64,000 nucleotides of DNA. It comes from Peromyscus leucopus (lineage: Eukaryota > Chordata > Mammalia > Rodentia > Cricetidae). The position numbers and the translations under genes were made by a program. The notes below the pieces were generated by a model that saw nothing but the letters and a program-made list of their open reading frames with translations, was not told the DNA's origin and made no database searches. Numbering within the stretch: the stretch's first letter is position 1; each line of letters opens with the position of its first letter. The stretch is from the NCBI RefSeq assembly GCF_004664715.2, contig NC_051063.1, forward strand, positions 118,596,629 through 118,660,628, read 5' to 3'. This document shows positions 1-12,733 of the stretch, piece after piece.

Positions 1-97
1 TGTCCGTTAGAGCAATCAAAAAAATTAAACATTTCCATGCTTAAGGTAATTCTGCCAAGTAATTTCTTGTAGCACCAAGACTGGAAACTTCTTTAAG
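1..97. other. unassigned AT-rich sequence
   Basis: No coding or repeat signal recognised. The similarity to the second repeat block begins at about base 98-110. Confidence 0.4.
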
Positions 98-479
98 CAT
101 TGTTGCGGATTTCTCTACTCAGGAGGTATTCTTTATATTACTGCCTTTTTGAACTGGAAAACATTGGGCACATAGTGACTGAGATTACCATATGTTATTT
201 TGTGTATAAACTATTTTTGAAGGAAATTCATGAATTTTCATATATGTTATTATAATGTAACAAACAATCTTTCCTTTTTTATTGCACCAAAATTGATACA
301 TGTGATGTGGACTTAAAACAATATGATTGAAATTCATTTCTTTCCTAAACTTTAATACTTTAAAACCTTAGCTCTTAGGGTAATCATGGTGAAATGGAGA
401 TAGCATGAGAAGAGAACAGCTAGAGAGATGGCATCACAGGTCTAGTATTTTGAGCCTTACTAAAAATACTAGACAATGA

Positions 480-1000
480 TTTCAAAATATGTATGATAAG
501 TATAATCAACAAACTCAAAGAGGATACAGATAAATTCAAAAAATGAAATCATAAAAATATAAATATCTGAAATAATTAATGAAAATAATTTAAGATAGCA
601 AAACAGAATTTAAAAAAAGATATTGTACTTCTGGGGAAAATAACAAAATGAAATAATAAATTAAATGGAAAATTAAGGACTTTAAACAAAAAAATTCAGA
701 GGAATGCCTCACTAAGAGTGGATGGAATATAAGTGAGAACACTAGGTCATTAAGATTATATAGTGAAAAAATGGCTCACACAATAAAAGAAATGTGAAAT
801 AAAAAAATAAAACATAAAACTCTTCTTGGGAACATATTCAAGGGGCTGTATATCCTACTACAGAGTAATCGTCTCTGTTCATTGCTGCAATGTTCATATG
901 AGCCAGACATAGAAAACAGGCTAGATGTCTACCAATGGATGAATGATTTAAGAAAATATGTTATATCTAGACAATAGAGTATTACTCAATTTTCTTAATA
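480..1000 (+). mobile_element. old LINE-1 ORF2 3' fragment
   Basis: The plus strand carries degraded wording of the LINE-1 ORF2 end: the stretch reading 'ggggctgtatatcctactacag' in spirit, then the 'caatggatgaatgatttaagaaaatatg' type phrase and 'agagtattactca'. These are typical of the last part of rodent ORF2. Many stops are present. It is duplicated at about 21370-21860. Confidence 0.6.
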
Positions 1001-1030
1001 AAGCCCTTGAACTCTGTGTCTAATAACATG

Positions 1031-1380
1031 ATGTGGTGGTTTGAAAAACGTGGCCTCCAAAGGAACTGGCACTATTAAGAGATATAGCCTTGTTGGAGTA
1101 AGTGTTGGCCATGTTGGAGGATGTGTGTCACTGTGGGGATGGGTTTAGTGTCCTCCTATATTCAAGCTATTCCCAGTGTCACAAATGACCTCGGGTGGCC
1201 TGCAAGACAGTGGCCTAAGCTACTTCTATACAATGTATGCCTGCACATTGGCATGTCACAGCATGAGGATAATGGAATGAACCTCTAAAAATGTAAGTCA
1301 CCACAATTAACTTCTTTTCATTTTAAAAGTTGCTGTCGTCATGGTGCCTCTTCATAGCAACAGAAACTTAACTAAAACAT
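1031..1380 (+). repeat. rodent interspersed repeat (TGGTGGTTTGAA family), copy 1
   Basis: It starts with a TGGTGGTTTGAA-type end and runs through 'ttgttggagtaagtgttggcc', 'ggatgggtttagtgtcctcc', and ends in 'agcaacagaaacttaactaaaac'. The same repeat recurs at 22400-22760, 42786-43140, 44585-45160, 45300-45645 and 50953-51300. It is non-coding. I do not give it a database name with confidence. Confidence 0.7.
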
Positions 1381-1892
1381 GTGGCAAAAGGAGTCTGTTC
1401 TCCCTGCCTTACTGTTTGAAGCCCCATTCCAATATCAGAAATGGTTGGGACTGTACACTGTACAATAAACATGTGTTGGTTATCCATATCATCTGCGTCA
1501 TCCAGCATGTTTGTACATGCTTTCAGTTTGACAAAATTAGAGAACAGATGGAGTTTTTAAAATTCTTGTGTTATTTCTCACAACTTGTTCTAATCAATGT
1601 CTGTGATGACACAGTTGCTCTTTCACTCTAATAAACAATTTATTAAATAATCCTAGTAGTTCTTTACTCTGTCCTTTTGTTTGTCATGGCTTGATGTGAC
1701 TAGTCAGCTAACTTTTCAGGATCTACCAGCGATCCTCTCCTAAATATATGATGGATATGATTGTGTGATTTCTAAGCCAAGATGCAGGAACCCTCAAAAT
1801 ATAAAGCCTTTGCATGTATATACAGCTGGTGGATACTCTTGGGTGTGTATCTTGCCATGTTTATTTCCAAGAGAGATGGGAGAATTTTTGTT

Positions 1893-3790
1893 ATATTATC
1901 ATATTTTTTTTTATTTTTTATTTTATATACCAACCACAATTCCCCCTCATTCCCCTTCTCCTGCTTTTCCACCCCCATTCACTCTTATAGGGGATAAAGC
2001 CTCACTTGCAGAGACAATACAGCCTGGTATGCCAAGTTGGGTCAGGACCAAGCCCCTCCACACTGCATCAAGGTTACCCAAGGCATCATACCATAAGGGA
2101 TCTGCCCCAAAAGGCTAGGACATGTCCCTGTCATAAGTCCTAGTCTCACTGCCAAGGGACCTACAAACAGATCAAGCCACACAAATTGTACCCTCATTAG
2201 GACAGCCTAATTCAGTCCCATGCAGGTTCCCCAGCTGTCAGTCCAGAGTTCATTATCTTCCACTAGCTTAGTTCAACTGTCTTTGTGATTTTCTACTACA
2301 TGATTTTGTCACCCCTTTCTCTTATCATCCTTTCTCCCTCTCCTCAACAGAACACTAGGAGCTCAGCCCATTGTTTGGCTACTAGTCTCTGCATCTGCTT
2401 CCATCACTTACTGAATGTAGGTTCTATGATAATAGTTAGGCTAGACACCAATCTGATTAAAGAGGATGGTTAGTTCAAGTACCCACTCCACTAATGCTAA
2501 GAGTCCTAGCTGGTAACGTCCTTGTGGTTTCTGATGATTTTCTTAGCAATAGGTTTCTTTGTAACCTCATAATGTCTTCCTCTATCAAGATATCTCTTTC
2601 ATTGTTCTCCGTCTCCACCCCTCCCCCAACTTGGCCATCTCAATCCCTTATGTATCCATCTGCCATCAACTCCCCTTACAGTTTATCCAGGAGACATTAA
2701 CAATTTCCCCTTCCTGGGGCAATTCATGCCTGTCCTTCTTAGGGTCCTCCTTTTTACCTTGCTTCTCTGGGGTTGTGTTGGGAGCCTAAAGTTGGATGAC
2801 TGCGCTCTGACCTTTCTTGCTTGGATGATCTGATGTAACTACACCTTTGACAACCGTTACTAAGTTACAAAAACAATAACTCCCGGAAAAACCACAAAAT
2901 GTACCTTTAGATTAATATACTTTTAGAATAACTTCCTGGAACGTGTTCAGGTTGGTCAGTTGCACAAGCTTTGAACCAAAGAGACCTTGCCCTGATCCTA
3001 TTCTTCAGAAGAGACCTCACCCTGATCCTATTCTTCTATTCTTCAGAAACTTTCCATGCCCCTCCCTTCCCCTATTCACTTCTCCTATACATCAGTGTAT
3101 ATAAGCCTACTTCCCCTTGCAATATACGAGACCTTGACGCAACTCAGACTGACTCTGTCCTTTTGACGTGCTTATTCTCCTTTCTCTCTCGCCCCCATTG
3201 GTTTTTCAGGAGGTGCATCCTCGGGTCTTACCTAATAACCTGGCCTGCTGGACAGGTTAGGGTTGTGAATTGTAGCCTGGTTATCTTTTTTTTTTATTCT
3301 AATATCCACTTATGAGTGAATACATGCCATGTTTGTCTTTCTGGCTCTAGGTTACCTCACAGGAGTTGATTAGAACCAGCTATGGAAAATAGCACAGGGA
3401 TCTTCAAAACTCAATCTGTTCTCTAAATTCGACAAACTGAAACATGTAAAAACATACTGGGTGACACAATGTTATGGATGATTTTTTACAGTTCCACCCA
3501 TTTGCCAACAAATTTCATGATGTCATTATTTTTCACTGCTGAGTAATGTACCACATTTTCTTCATCCATTCCTCAGTTGAGGGTCATCTAGGCTATTTCT
3601 AGGTTTTAGAATATGAATTATGGATAATTCCTCTATGAGCTTAGTTGAGCTTATGTCCTTGCTGTATGTTTGAGCATCTTTTGTGTATATGCTCAAAAGT
3701 GGTATTGCTGGGTCTTGAGCCAACTTTATCCCCAATTTTCTGAAAAACATCCAGGAGGATATCTATTTAAAACAATCATAACATAGGCTT
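1893..3790 (-). mobile_element. Lx-type LINE-1 3' part, minus strand, interrupted by an LTR
   Basis: A T-rich end at about 1893-1925 is followed by the C-rich reverse complement of a rodent LINE-1 3' untranslated region. Minus-strand ORF2 carboxy-terminal coding follows at 3562-3750, with residues such as LGIKLAQDPAIPLLSIY. The element is old and full of breaks. It is split by the LTR at 2776-3259 and by a short insert of about 90 bases near 3361-3475 that is also present in R2. Confidence 0.7.
2776..3259 (+). mobile_element. solo LTR, class II ERV-like, with 6-bp target duplication
   Basis: The 484-base insert starts TGTTGGGAGCC, the opening shared by IAP-type LTRs. It is flanked by the direct repeat GGGTTG at 2770-2775 and 3260-3265. 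The paralogous site in R2 (about 22968-22980) is empty. A TATA-like motif lies near 3097-3106. Inside is an imperfect tandem pair, around 2980-3045, of an 'agagacct...ctgatcctattcttc' unit. The right end reads GGTTA rather than the usual CA, so the exact end could be off by a few bases. No internal retroviral sequence is present, which fits LTR-LTR recombination. The strand is assigned from the 5' TG end and the TATA position. Confidence 0.72.
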
Positions 3791-4371
3791 AATAAATACT
3801 GTGGGAAAGGATGGAGAAATATTGAAGAGCTGGATGATAGGATATATTTTTTGATACACTGTCTTCTTGACATGACATGACATTTACAGGTGTGGTGGCT
3901 GCCCAAATATGCATAAGACCATACCAGCCTAACTTCTGACTCAGATTGGGTTGGTCTTCAAGTCTCATTCTTAAAGACAAGCTGTTGATGGTGAATAGTT
4001 CCAAGGGGGAGAATAATCATTCCTTTTTTGAATTTGGCTACTGATATGAATCCCAAGCCTCACATACATGAACAATGAATCACTAACTAGTCATACTTGA
4101 TTATCAATACACAAACCAAAATTTGGGATACAGACATTTTGAAAAGTTGTAAGAATGTTGCATGTGGAATTAGATATGATCATATTACACTGAGTACATA
4201 TATGAAATTCTTAAAAAGAAGTGATTTTAAAATGTGGTATAATTGTTTAGATACTGAAGGACATTGTATCATTTACACCTAAATGAGATTTCTTTATAAA
4301 ATCCCTCACTTTACTGCTCAGGGCATTATGAAGAAGAGGACACAGAAAGATTCTAAGAGCCAACAGTGAGA

Positions 4372-4767
4372 AATGACTCCAGGGAAAAAGTATCTTTCTG
4401 CTGTGCGATGTCTTTTGGTGTGCTGTGAATATGAATTGGTATTATTGGTTAATAAAGAAGCTGCTCTGGCCTATGGTGAGACAGGTTATAACCAGGCAGG
4501 AAATCCAAGAGAGAGACAGGAAGAAGAAAGGCAGAGACAGAGAGACATCAGCCTGCCACCCAATGAACAGCATGCCAACATACCGGTAAAACCACAGATG
4601 TGAAAAAACATAGATTAATATAAATGGGTTAATTTAAGATATAAGAACTAGCTAGCAACAGTCCTGCCATGGGCAATAAAGTCCGTAATTTTTAAAGGCC
4701 TCTGTGTGTTTACTTGGGGCTGAGCAGCTATGGGGCTGGTGGACAACAGGAAACTTTCTGGCTACAT
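4372..4767 (+). repeat. rodent LTR-like repeat, copy 1
   Basis: The segment includes 'attggttaataaagaagctg', 'ggcctatggtgagacagg', 'gacaggaagaagaaaggcag', 'aaatgggttaatttaagata' and 'gcctctgtgtgtttacttgg'. The same word order recurs at 24099-24495 (the R2 copy) and 38050-38415 (an independent, diverged copy). No protein coding is expected, and open frames inside it are incidental. I recognise it as a common rodent dispersed repeat but not its formal name. Confidence 0.65.
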
Positions 4768-5289
4768 CTTTCAGATGCAACAGGGTTGATACACATATGA
4801 ACTCACAGAGATGGTAAAAACATGCACAAGTCCCATATATGTCCAAACCAGACAAATTCCAAGCCAGGAGAATGGAAGGTAGGACAAAGCCCCATAGCTA
4901 ATCCAGAAACATTTGGAGTAGGCACCTTCACAGGACTGGGAAGTCAGTGTTCTCATAACAATGTCATTGTGTTTATTAACCACAATACAGGACTGGGCCT
5001 ATGCAAGCAAAAATAAAGATACATTATATTTTCTGTAACTTTGCTTTTTTGCTTAGTTCATACTATTGTTTTTGTCTTATTGGCTGCTTTTTTGACTTGA
5101 TTTTATTTTTAACTAATTTCTTTCTTTTACGTTCTTTTTTTTTTTTAAGACTGTGACAGACCATATAGTTGGGTGTTTGGGGTGGTGGGGAGGATGGACT
5201 AGGAGCTGAGGAAAAAGAAGACAGAACTATAACTATAACTATCAAATCTTCCACTCTCTCACAGTCCAGAGAAGGAAATATTACCATAA

Positions 5290-7303
5290 AAAATAATCAG
5301 AAAAAAGAAAGCATCTTCAACAAATGGTGCTGGCATAACTGGATATCAACATGTAGAAGGCTGCCAATAGATCCATATCTGTCACAGTGCACAAAACTTA
5401 AGTCCAAGTGGATCAAGGACCTCAACATAAATCCAGCTACTCTAAACCTGCTAGAAGAGAAAGTAGGAAGTAGTCTTGAATGCATTGGCATATGAGATCA
5501 CTTCCTAAATATAACACCAGTAGCACAGGCACTGAGAGAAACAATCAATCAATGGGACCTCTTGAAACTGAGAAGCTTTTGTAGAGCAAAGGATACAGTC
5601 AACAAGGCAAAGCGACAGCCTACAGAATGGGAAAAGATCTTCAGCAACCCCACAACTGACAGAGGACTGATATCCAGAATATATAAAGAACTCAAGAAAT
5701 TAGACATCAAAAAGACCAATAGTCCAATTAAGAAATGGGCTATAGAACTAAACAGAGAATTCTCAACAGAGGAAACTCAAATGGCTGAAAGATATTTAAG
5801 GAATTGCTCAACATCACTAATCATCAGGGAAATGCAAATCAAAACAACTCTGAGATACCACCTTACGCCTGTCAGAATGGCTAAGATCAAAAACACTGAG
5901 GACACTTTATGCTGGAGAGGATGTGGAGCTAGGGGAACTCTCCTTCACTGCTGGTGGGAATGCAAGCTTGTACAACTACTTTGGTAATCAATATTGCGCT
6001 TTCTTAGAAAATTGGGAATCAATCTCCTCCAAGATCCAGCTATACCACTCTTGGGCATATACCCAAGAAATGCTCAATCATACCACAAGAGCACTTACTC
6101 AGCTATGTTTATATCAGCATTGTTTGTAATAGTCAAAACCTGGAAATAACTTAAATGCCCTTGAACTGAAGAATGGATAAATAAATTGTGGCACATATAC
6201 ACAATGGAATACTACTCAGCTGAGAAAAACAATGGCATAATGAGGTTTGCAGGCAAACGATGGATCTAGAAAACATCATCCTGAGTGAGGTAACCCAGAC
6301 TCAGAAAGACAAATATGGTATGTACTCACTCATAGGAGGATACTAGATGTGGAACAAGGATGACTGGACTGCTACTCACATCAACAGTGAGGTTACCTGT
6401 AAAACAGGACCCCAAGAAAGACACGCGGATCACCCAATGAGGGAGAAATGGATGAGATCTACATGAACAGCCTGGACATGAGTGGGAGCAATGATTGGCT
6501 AGGGTCGAGGGAAAGAGAGCGGGAGATCCCACCTGGATCAAGAAGAAAGAGGGAGAACAAGGAATAGGAGACCATGGTAAATGAAAACCACATGAGAAAA
6601 TGAAGAAACAAAGTGCTGAAGAGGCTCACAGAAATCCACAAAGATACCCCCACAAAAGACTGCTGGCAATGGCCGAGAGACAGCCGGGACTGACCTAATC
6701 TGGTGATGGGATGGCCAAACACCCTAATAGTTGTGCCACAAACCCCATCCAAGGACTGAGAAATCTGGATGCAGACATCCACGGCTAGGCCCCAGGTGGA
6801 GCACTGGGAGTCTAATTAGTGAGAAAGAGGAGAGTTTATATGATCGAGAATTGTTGAAACCAAGGTTGGATAAAGCACAGGGACAAATAACCAAATGAAT
6901 GGAAACACATGAACTATGAACCAAAGTCTCAGGGGCCCCCAACTGGATCAGAACCTCGGAATAGGTGAGACAGTTGATTGGCTTGATCTGTTTGGGAGGC
7001 ATCTAGGCAGTGGTACCAGGTTCTGGGCTCACTGCATGAGATAGCTGTTTGAAACCTTGGACTTATACAGGGACGCTTGGCTCAGTCTGGGAGGAGGGTA
7101 CTGGACCTGCCTGGACTGAGTCTATCAGGTCGATCTCAGTCCTCGGGGATGGCCTTGATCTGGAGGTGGTGGGAATGGGGGTGAGCTGGGGGAAGGGGAG
7201 GGGCGCAGGAAGGGGGAGAACAAGGGAATCTGTGGCTGTTATGTAGAACTGAATAGTATTGTAAAATAAAAGAAAAAAATAAAAGAAAAAAATAAATAAA
7301 CAG
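5290..7303 (+). mobile_element. LINE-1 3' end (ORF2 carboxy end plus 3' UTR and poly-A)
   Basis: From about 5310 the plus strand encodes the ORF2 carboxy-terminal region, with residues such as KWCWHNWISTCRRLP and LKSKWIKDLNINPATLN. It continues through frames broken at several points to 'caatggaatactactcagc' near 6205. A long G-rich 3' UTR follows to 7260, then an A-rich tail at 7260-7303. This is a younger, less degraded family than the Lx-type pieces nearby. The 5' end is truncated. I could not identify a convincing target-site duplication. Confidence 0.85.
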
Positions 7304-9277
7304 GAAGTGCACGCAAGCTGCCTCCAAAAAAACTGAGTTGACAGAAACAGCCAGCTGCCTGGAGTCATCTGAGGATTCTCTGCCATGTTGGATAATTATC
7401 TTCAGCCTATAGGCTTAGCATACCAGACAGACTCATTTGTGACATATGATGCACACAAGGCCAACAGTTCAACCTCATATTTGTTAAGAGTAGTCCATGT
7501 ACCAGAAAAACCTGAATTCTACTAGTGTCCTGTCATGATTCAGGATTTTCAATTCTGGAAATTGTTTTTTGAATTCAGCTGTCCAATCTTCTTGGCTTAT
7601 ATGTGGCTTCATCTCCGCATCTCATTATTCTCTACATCCCATTCTTCTTGGCTTGTGGGTGGCTTCATTTCTTTTATTAAATGCCAGTCTACCATTGAGA
7701 GGTTAGACTCTATCAGCTTAGTTATTCTTTCAGGAATAACTATTTCATCTATTGTTCCACTGCACATCAGAAGCCAGTGGTCCACTGACAGTTCAGTTTC
7801 CTTGAAGTAAGGGGCACTGTACCTTTACCAGAGTGCAAAGGCCACTTCAGCAATGGTGTCATATTTTTCTGGCCTCAGAGGATGCCTGTTGCTAAAGCCA
7901 CAACTATACTTGTCTTGGCAAGAATCGGTAGTCCTTTGTATCATGTCTTGTCTGTCCATTTTGTCCTGATGTCCGCAGTTGATTCAAGGACACCTTGTTG
8001 TTCAGTGGCTAACCTTTGCCACAATGAATGTTAACTCCATATTCAGTTTCTTCAATGATCATACCTCTCTGAAGTATTGGTTCTGTCAGGAGCTGACATG
8101 TCTCATAGTCATTTAAAATAAGAAAAAATTTTCTAAGTTATTAAAACACTTTAAATGCCATATTCTCTAGATTTCTGAAGGGTTTGGCAATAGCCTGTTT
8201 ATCTAAAATATATCTGCTTGACTTTGAAAACATACCTAGTATGACTACAATTTCGATTGTAATGTCTAACTACTAACTTTCATTTCTTTATATCATATAA
8301 GTTGATAATAATAACATTCAAAGATTATCAAACTGTATTACATTGTTAAATAAACTGTATATGTACAATATTTTGAACAAGATTTGAAATATAAACATAG
8401 CATTTTATACAATAACAATCTCAATATATATAATTTGTATACAATATACAAAAATCCAATCCAATGTAAAGTATTTAAAACTAGTAAGTGTCTTTTAAAA
8501 GTAGATTCAATAAACTATCTTTTTATCTATATAGTATCTATATCTTTTCTTTACTTTTCAGAGTAGATTCAATAATCTACCCTCTATCCTACCATTTCTA
8601 TATAACTTTAAAAAAAATAAAACAAGAACCTTAATTGTAATCTCCTTTGCTTAGCCCTTTTTCTAAGCCTTAACAACAAATTGTAACCAACCCTGCTAAA
8701 TAAAGAAAATTATCCCAGAACCAAAACCCATTAAACAACCAGCCCCTCACCCAGCCCCCCCCTCCACCACATCACCTTTTTGGGATGTGGGAGTCATTTT
8801 CTTAAAATTGTTTCTTGCTGGATATGGGCGAAGACATCTTTATTCCAAAAAGAAAAAAATTTGGGTTAATTGTCAAATTCTAGGAAAGGTAGCTATATTC
8901 TTTGTTGCCCATTCTGTGCATAATGCCAAACCAAAGATCAGGTCTTATTTAAAGTCCTTATTCACAGTAGTGTGTAAAACTGGATAATCTCAGCTAGCTA
9001 TCTCAAAACTGCCCTGAACAGTTTGCAGTCCAAAGCTGATATGCAGATGATGTTTTTCTGTTTAGTGGTATTATTATTGTCCATTTGGAATTGTTGTTGT
9101 TGTTGTGGTTGTGGGGCCCCATCTTCTTCCTGGAGACTTCAAATTTGATGTTAGGCCTGGTTGTGATTTCCTGCACAAAACTGATAGAAACTCGAACACA
9201 AAGACATGTATAAACAGCTAATTGAAGACTTTGTTCTAGAATTAGTTAGTACTCTATATGACTACTAATATCTTAAC

Positions 9278-9309
<32 letters not shown>

Positions 9310-9560
9310 TTCTTGTTAAATTTGATATAAAATTCATACCTTAAGAAACATTTAAAGAATCAGAATAGAATCAAAGAATTGAGATTAGTAGTAACAGAAT
9401 AGTCCCTTCATTTATTTTTTTCTCCTGTCCCATATCAGAAGATGGCTCTTTCTTCTGGTAAGATACAGGGAGTTTGCATTTTCCTTTTAACAAGCTGTGA
9501 CTTGGTCTGAGTTGTATAATTTCGCTTCTATTTTTAATAGTATGTGTTATAGCTGTTTTG
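7304..9560 (-). mobile_element. old ERV-like segment resembling the 3' region of the right-hand ERV
   Basis: Scattered phrases match 57337-59600 in the same order. At 9110-9140, 'ggggccccatcttcttcctggagacttc' has a counterpart at 58900-58925. A bipartite AT-rich stretch of repeated 'caatatacaaa' type words lies at 8380-8580, as at 58330-58560. A run near 8600-8640 corresponds to 58580-58600. No coding is left. The minus orientation is inferred from the right-hand element. This is a probable decayed relative. It could instead be coincidental similarity of AT-rich sequence in places. Confidence 0.45.
9283..9309. repeat. (TA)n microsatellite
   Basis: An uninterrupted TA dinucleotide run of about 27 bases. 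Confidence 0.95.
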
Positions 9561-10480
9561 TGTAGTGAATAGGTAAAGGGGAGGAATGTAAAATATCTGT
9601 TTAATGGAGAAGAATCTTTATTTTTGATTAGGAAAAAAGGAATTTACATAAAAGAAATTAAATTATTTTAGGGACAACAGATGTATACTAGAACTTGAGA
9701 TGATATAAATGATGATACTATGGAGAAATTAATTTTTTCTGACTTAGTTGGAAACAGGTAATACATGATGCTAGACTGAATGTTCCCCAAACCACTCACA
9801 TATTAGAATATGTAATAGGTTGTAGGTGATTATTGGTAAACAAATTAACATATTAGAAGGAGGAAATGCAGAAAATTTATATATAAAACAAGGTAGGGGG
9901 AAACTTGTAGTACATTTCCTAACATCCTACTATATAAATGTCCTCCCCAGAAAAAGAATGGGTAACATAGTAGGACTAAAAAGGAATGAGCATAATGGGA
10001 AGAAGCTACCCTAATATAAGAGGGGTTAAAATATGGATGGTTTGAGGTTGACATAAATACTTAAGTATTGTACTACAGAACAGTATTTCAAACAAAAACA
10101 GAGAGTTAGGAAGGAAAAAATTTTTCTCATTCTGGTAATGAACACAACTTTAAATCATTTCATATATAGCTATCAAAGTCATAGTCATAAATGTGAAGTA
10201 TGGGAACTTCAATCTGAACCTGCCCAATTAGCCTTCACAGAAACAAAGAAATTTGTCCCTTCTTGGCTTTATTTCCCCATTAATATTCCAGGAATAGAGT
10301 CAGATATAATTATCCTTTTCCAGGTTTAACTTTGCATGATTTTCTTACATTAGTTTATACCATTCACTCACACCAAAATTGAAACATTCTTACTTTCAGT
10401 GGAACATCAGTTTGAAGATTGCAACTGCCCCATAACATATTATACAATGATTTGTAAGTTTTTGTTAGAACAATGATTGT
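9561..10480. other. no recognised feature
   Basis: AT-rich sequence with short incidental open frames only. No repeat family or exon was recognised. Confidence 0.4.
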
Positions 10481-10800
10481 AGGAAAACATCTCTCTGTTG
10501 TGTGATATTTTGATTGTGTTCTAACAAATAAAGCTTGCTTGGAATCAGAGGGTAGAGCTGTCAACTAACTGACCAAAATTAACCATAGTGGTTTGGAGGA
10601 CTGTAGAGAGAGGAGACAGAAAGTAGTAAGGAGGGGCTGAGGGAGGATCTTGGTCCTTTTGGATGGAGGAATGGAAGAAGTAAGAGGAGACCGATGGCTG
10701 CACCCTGCTTTGTTGATCTTTCAGAATCTTGTGCTGATATTTGATTCCTGATTTTTCATTGATAAAGATTAATTAGATTAATGCTTCATCTCTCATCTAA
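10480..10800 (+). repeat. probable rodent LTR-like repeat
   Basis: It contains an AATAAAGCTTGCTTGG stretch at about 10527 that looks like an LTR polyadenylation region. A purine-rich stretch (10600-10690) and a 'gattaattagattaatgc' stretch follow. This layout is typical of rodent MaLR or RMER-type LTRs. Family unassigned. Confidence 0.4.
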
Positions 10801-11880
10801 AGAATGTATGTGTTTCCTTAGACTGAACAAGATATTTTCTGAACATATGATTTCCTGAGATGTGCAGGAAATACATAATTACTATAACTATGGTATGAAG
10901 TTGCTTGATTCACATTTTATCCTCCAGATTTTTCTTTTGCTCTCAAGTTTCTTATCAAAGTTCTTAGACATTCTTTCCAATACTGTGGTCAAAGGAGTAC
11001 AGTGTCCCTAGCTGAGCATTGAATGAGGTTTGAATGTGAACAAAGGCAGAAATTTTAAGGATGTTACTTAGGGTTAACTATAAGGAAGGTGATCTGGTTT
11101 AAGAGAATCTAGTAAGGAAAATGCAGCATTTGTCTTATAATTCAATGTCCTATTATGAGATCAAGAATTCCCTACCTTAAGTCCCTTTCAAAACTTATCA
11201 ATTAATATAGTCTACTTATATGACAGTGTCATAGTTCAGTTTGGCATTCAGTGATCTGAATTTTTGTTTCAAATATAAACCAAATTCTGTTAAAGGACAA
11301 ATTAGTTTCATATTTTTAGAGTATCAGGTTCAAACTTATACCAATATTTTAGAAGTATCCAGAAGGAATAGACAGATTGAAAACCATCATTGTTCCTAAT
11401 AGAGAGGTGTAAAACTGAATAAAACATAATTCCTTAATGGTGGCAAATTTCTCCTTTTTCACATTTTCTGAGGAGAGATCTGGTTCCATGAGAGTGATTT
11501 AATTGAAGTGTGACCCAATTCAGCATTGTTCCATTTAGACACATTCATGATATGCAAGTGTGAAACTTAGTTCTCTTCATGACACAAATACATTCAGTTA
11601 GGCTGATTTGACGTCAAAAGGAAAATTCACAAACCCAATCTTATAATAGATCTATTGAGAATGAAAGCAAGTAGAAAACCACTAGTTCAGAACATTTCAA
11701 AATCTGGCTGAGAATAAGAATGTCAGACCAAAATGGTCTCAGAGTACCCTAGTTGTCACTCTAGGTTTATGGGTGGCCAGTGCAAGAATGTGAGAAGGAG
11801 AATAAGAAAGAGGAGGTGCCTCAGTTAAGTATAATTATTTTTGTTTGTTGAGAACTGTGCCATAATTGAGAGTGAAGAAG
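10801..11880. other. intergenic, distantly similar to other parts of the locus
   Basis: About 10810-10960 resembles 22210-22370: the 'agacagagcaagatat', 'catgatgtgaatttgccatg' and 'tctccagatttt' words are shared. It is therefore probably an old locus duplicate. The rest is unassigned. Confidence 0.4.
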
Positions 11881-11889
11881 TTCCCAGAA

Positions 11890-12350
11890 GAAAAGCAGAA
11901 TGGGCTTCGATTCTTATGTGTCACAGCATGCCAAATGAAAATTGCTTGGAAATTTATTCTTATCCCAGTCAAAATGGTCAAGATCAATAAAACAAATAAT
12001 AGCATATGCTGTGGTGGATTCAGGGAAAGTATAAAACTTATAAATCTCTGAGGGAAGTGAAAAACAACTGCAGCAGTTACTATGGCAGCCAATGAGGAGG
12101 TTTTTCAAAAAGTTCAACATAATCTACTTCAAAAGTCAACTATGAAACTATTGAGCATGTACTCAACGGACTGAACATCCTACTACAGAAATGTTATCAT
12201 CCTTCTTAATGCCTGTAATGTTCATACTAACAATAAATTGGAAATATGATTTATGAACATCAATAGATGAACAGTTTTAAAAATGTGCTACATTACACAG
12301 TGGATTACATTTCAGAGAGCAAGAAAAATGAAATCATGAAGAGTATTTCA
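11890..12350 (+). mobile_element. old LINE-1 ORF2 3' fragment
   Basis: Degraded ORF2 end wording on the plus strand ('gtcaaaatggtcaagatcaa', 'ggaggtttttcaaaaagttc', 'gaacatcctactacagaaatg'). Many stops. No tail or target duplication recognised. Confidence 0.55.
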
Positions 12351-12625
12351 TATTCTGATCAGAAACATTTTGTGAATTAGACCTATTACCTAATTATCTC
12401 AGGAGTAATATAGCCTGGGGACTTCATATCCACTAATGCAAATGGAACCACAGGAATGTGGAAGAGAAATTGATCCTTAAATGTAATTACTGAAATTTTC
12501 TTGCACCTGGGCATAAAACCCAGATGCAGAGCCCAAGGAATGATAATGCTTATGATTTCTCCAGGGAACAATAAACTAAGAAAAAGGTATTGAGAAACAT
12601 AAATGCACTCATAATTTGCTGCAGC

Positions 12626-12640
12626 AATAAAAAGAGACAC
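12626..12640 (+). promoter_or_regulatory. putative core promoter element of V2R pseudogene A
   Basis: AATAAAAAGAGACAC lies 108 bases before the exon 1 ATG. Nearly the same word, AATAAAAAGAGAGAC, lies 104 bases before the ATG of gene B (29798-29812). It is a TATA-like A/T box in a region otherwise only partly alike, so conserved promoter function is inferred. Confidence 0.45.
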
Positions 12641-12733
12641 TCATGGGTGAACGGGAACATTTGAAACTGGTTTTCTATTTAACTACTTGCTACTCTTTTT
12701 GCCAGGATTCTCATTTTTGGTGACATTAGAAAA

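Larger units (their letters stand above)
98..5230. repeat. segmental duplication block R1 (partner of 18458-24950)
   Basis: Read in the same order and orientation, this block matches 18458-24950. Matching stretches are 98-440 with 18458-18780, 450-1000 with 21350-21855, 1000-1530 with 22375-22890, 2704-2775 with 22891-22970, and 3260-5230 with 22975-24950. Stretch 1341-1517 translates to the same 59 residues as 22717-22893, so the copies are close. The differences are discrete. R1 lacks the 18780-21345 segment and about 500 bases near 21860-22360. R2 lacks the equivalent of about 1530-2704. R1 alone carries a solo LTR at 2776-3259. The block itself is made of older interspersed repeats and holds no gene. 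Confidence 0.85.

Noticed and set aside
1341..1631. 96-residue frame also present at 22717-23016 as a conserved small gene
   Set aside because: The identity reflects the recent block duplication. The frame crosses a dispersed repeat end and ends differently in the two copies.
5562..5987. 141-residue plus-strand open frame as a host gene
   Set aside because: It is the carboxy end of LINE-1 ORF2, followed by the LINE-1 3' UTR and poly-A.
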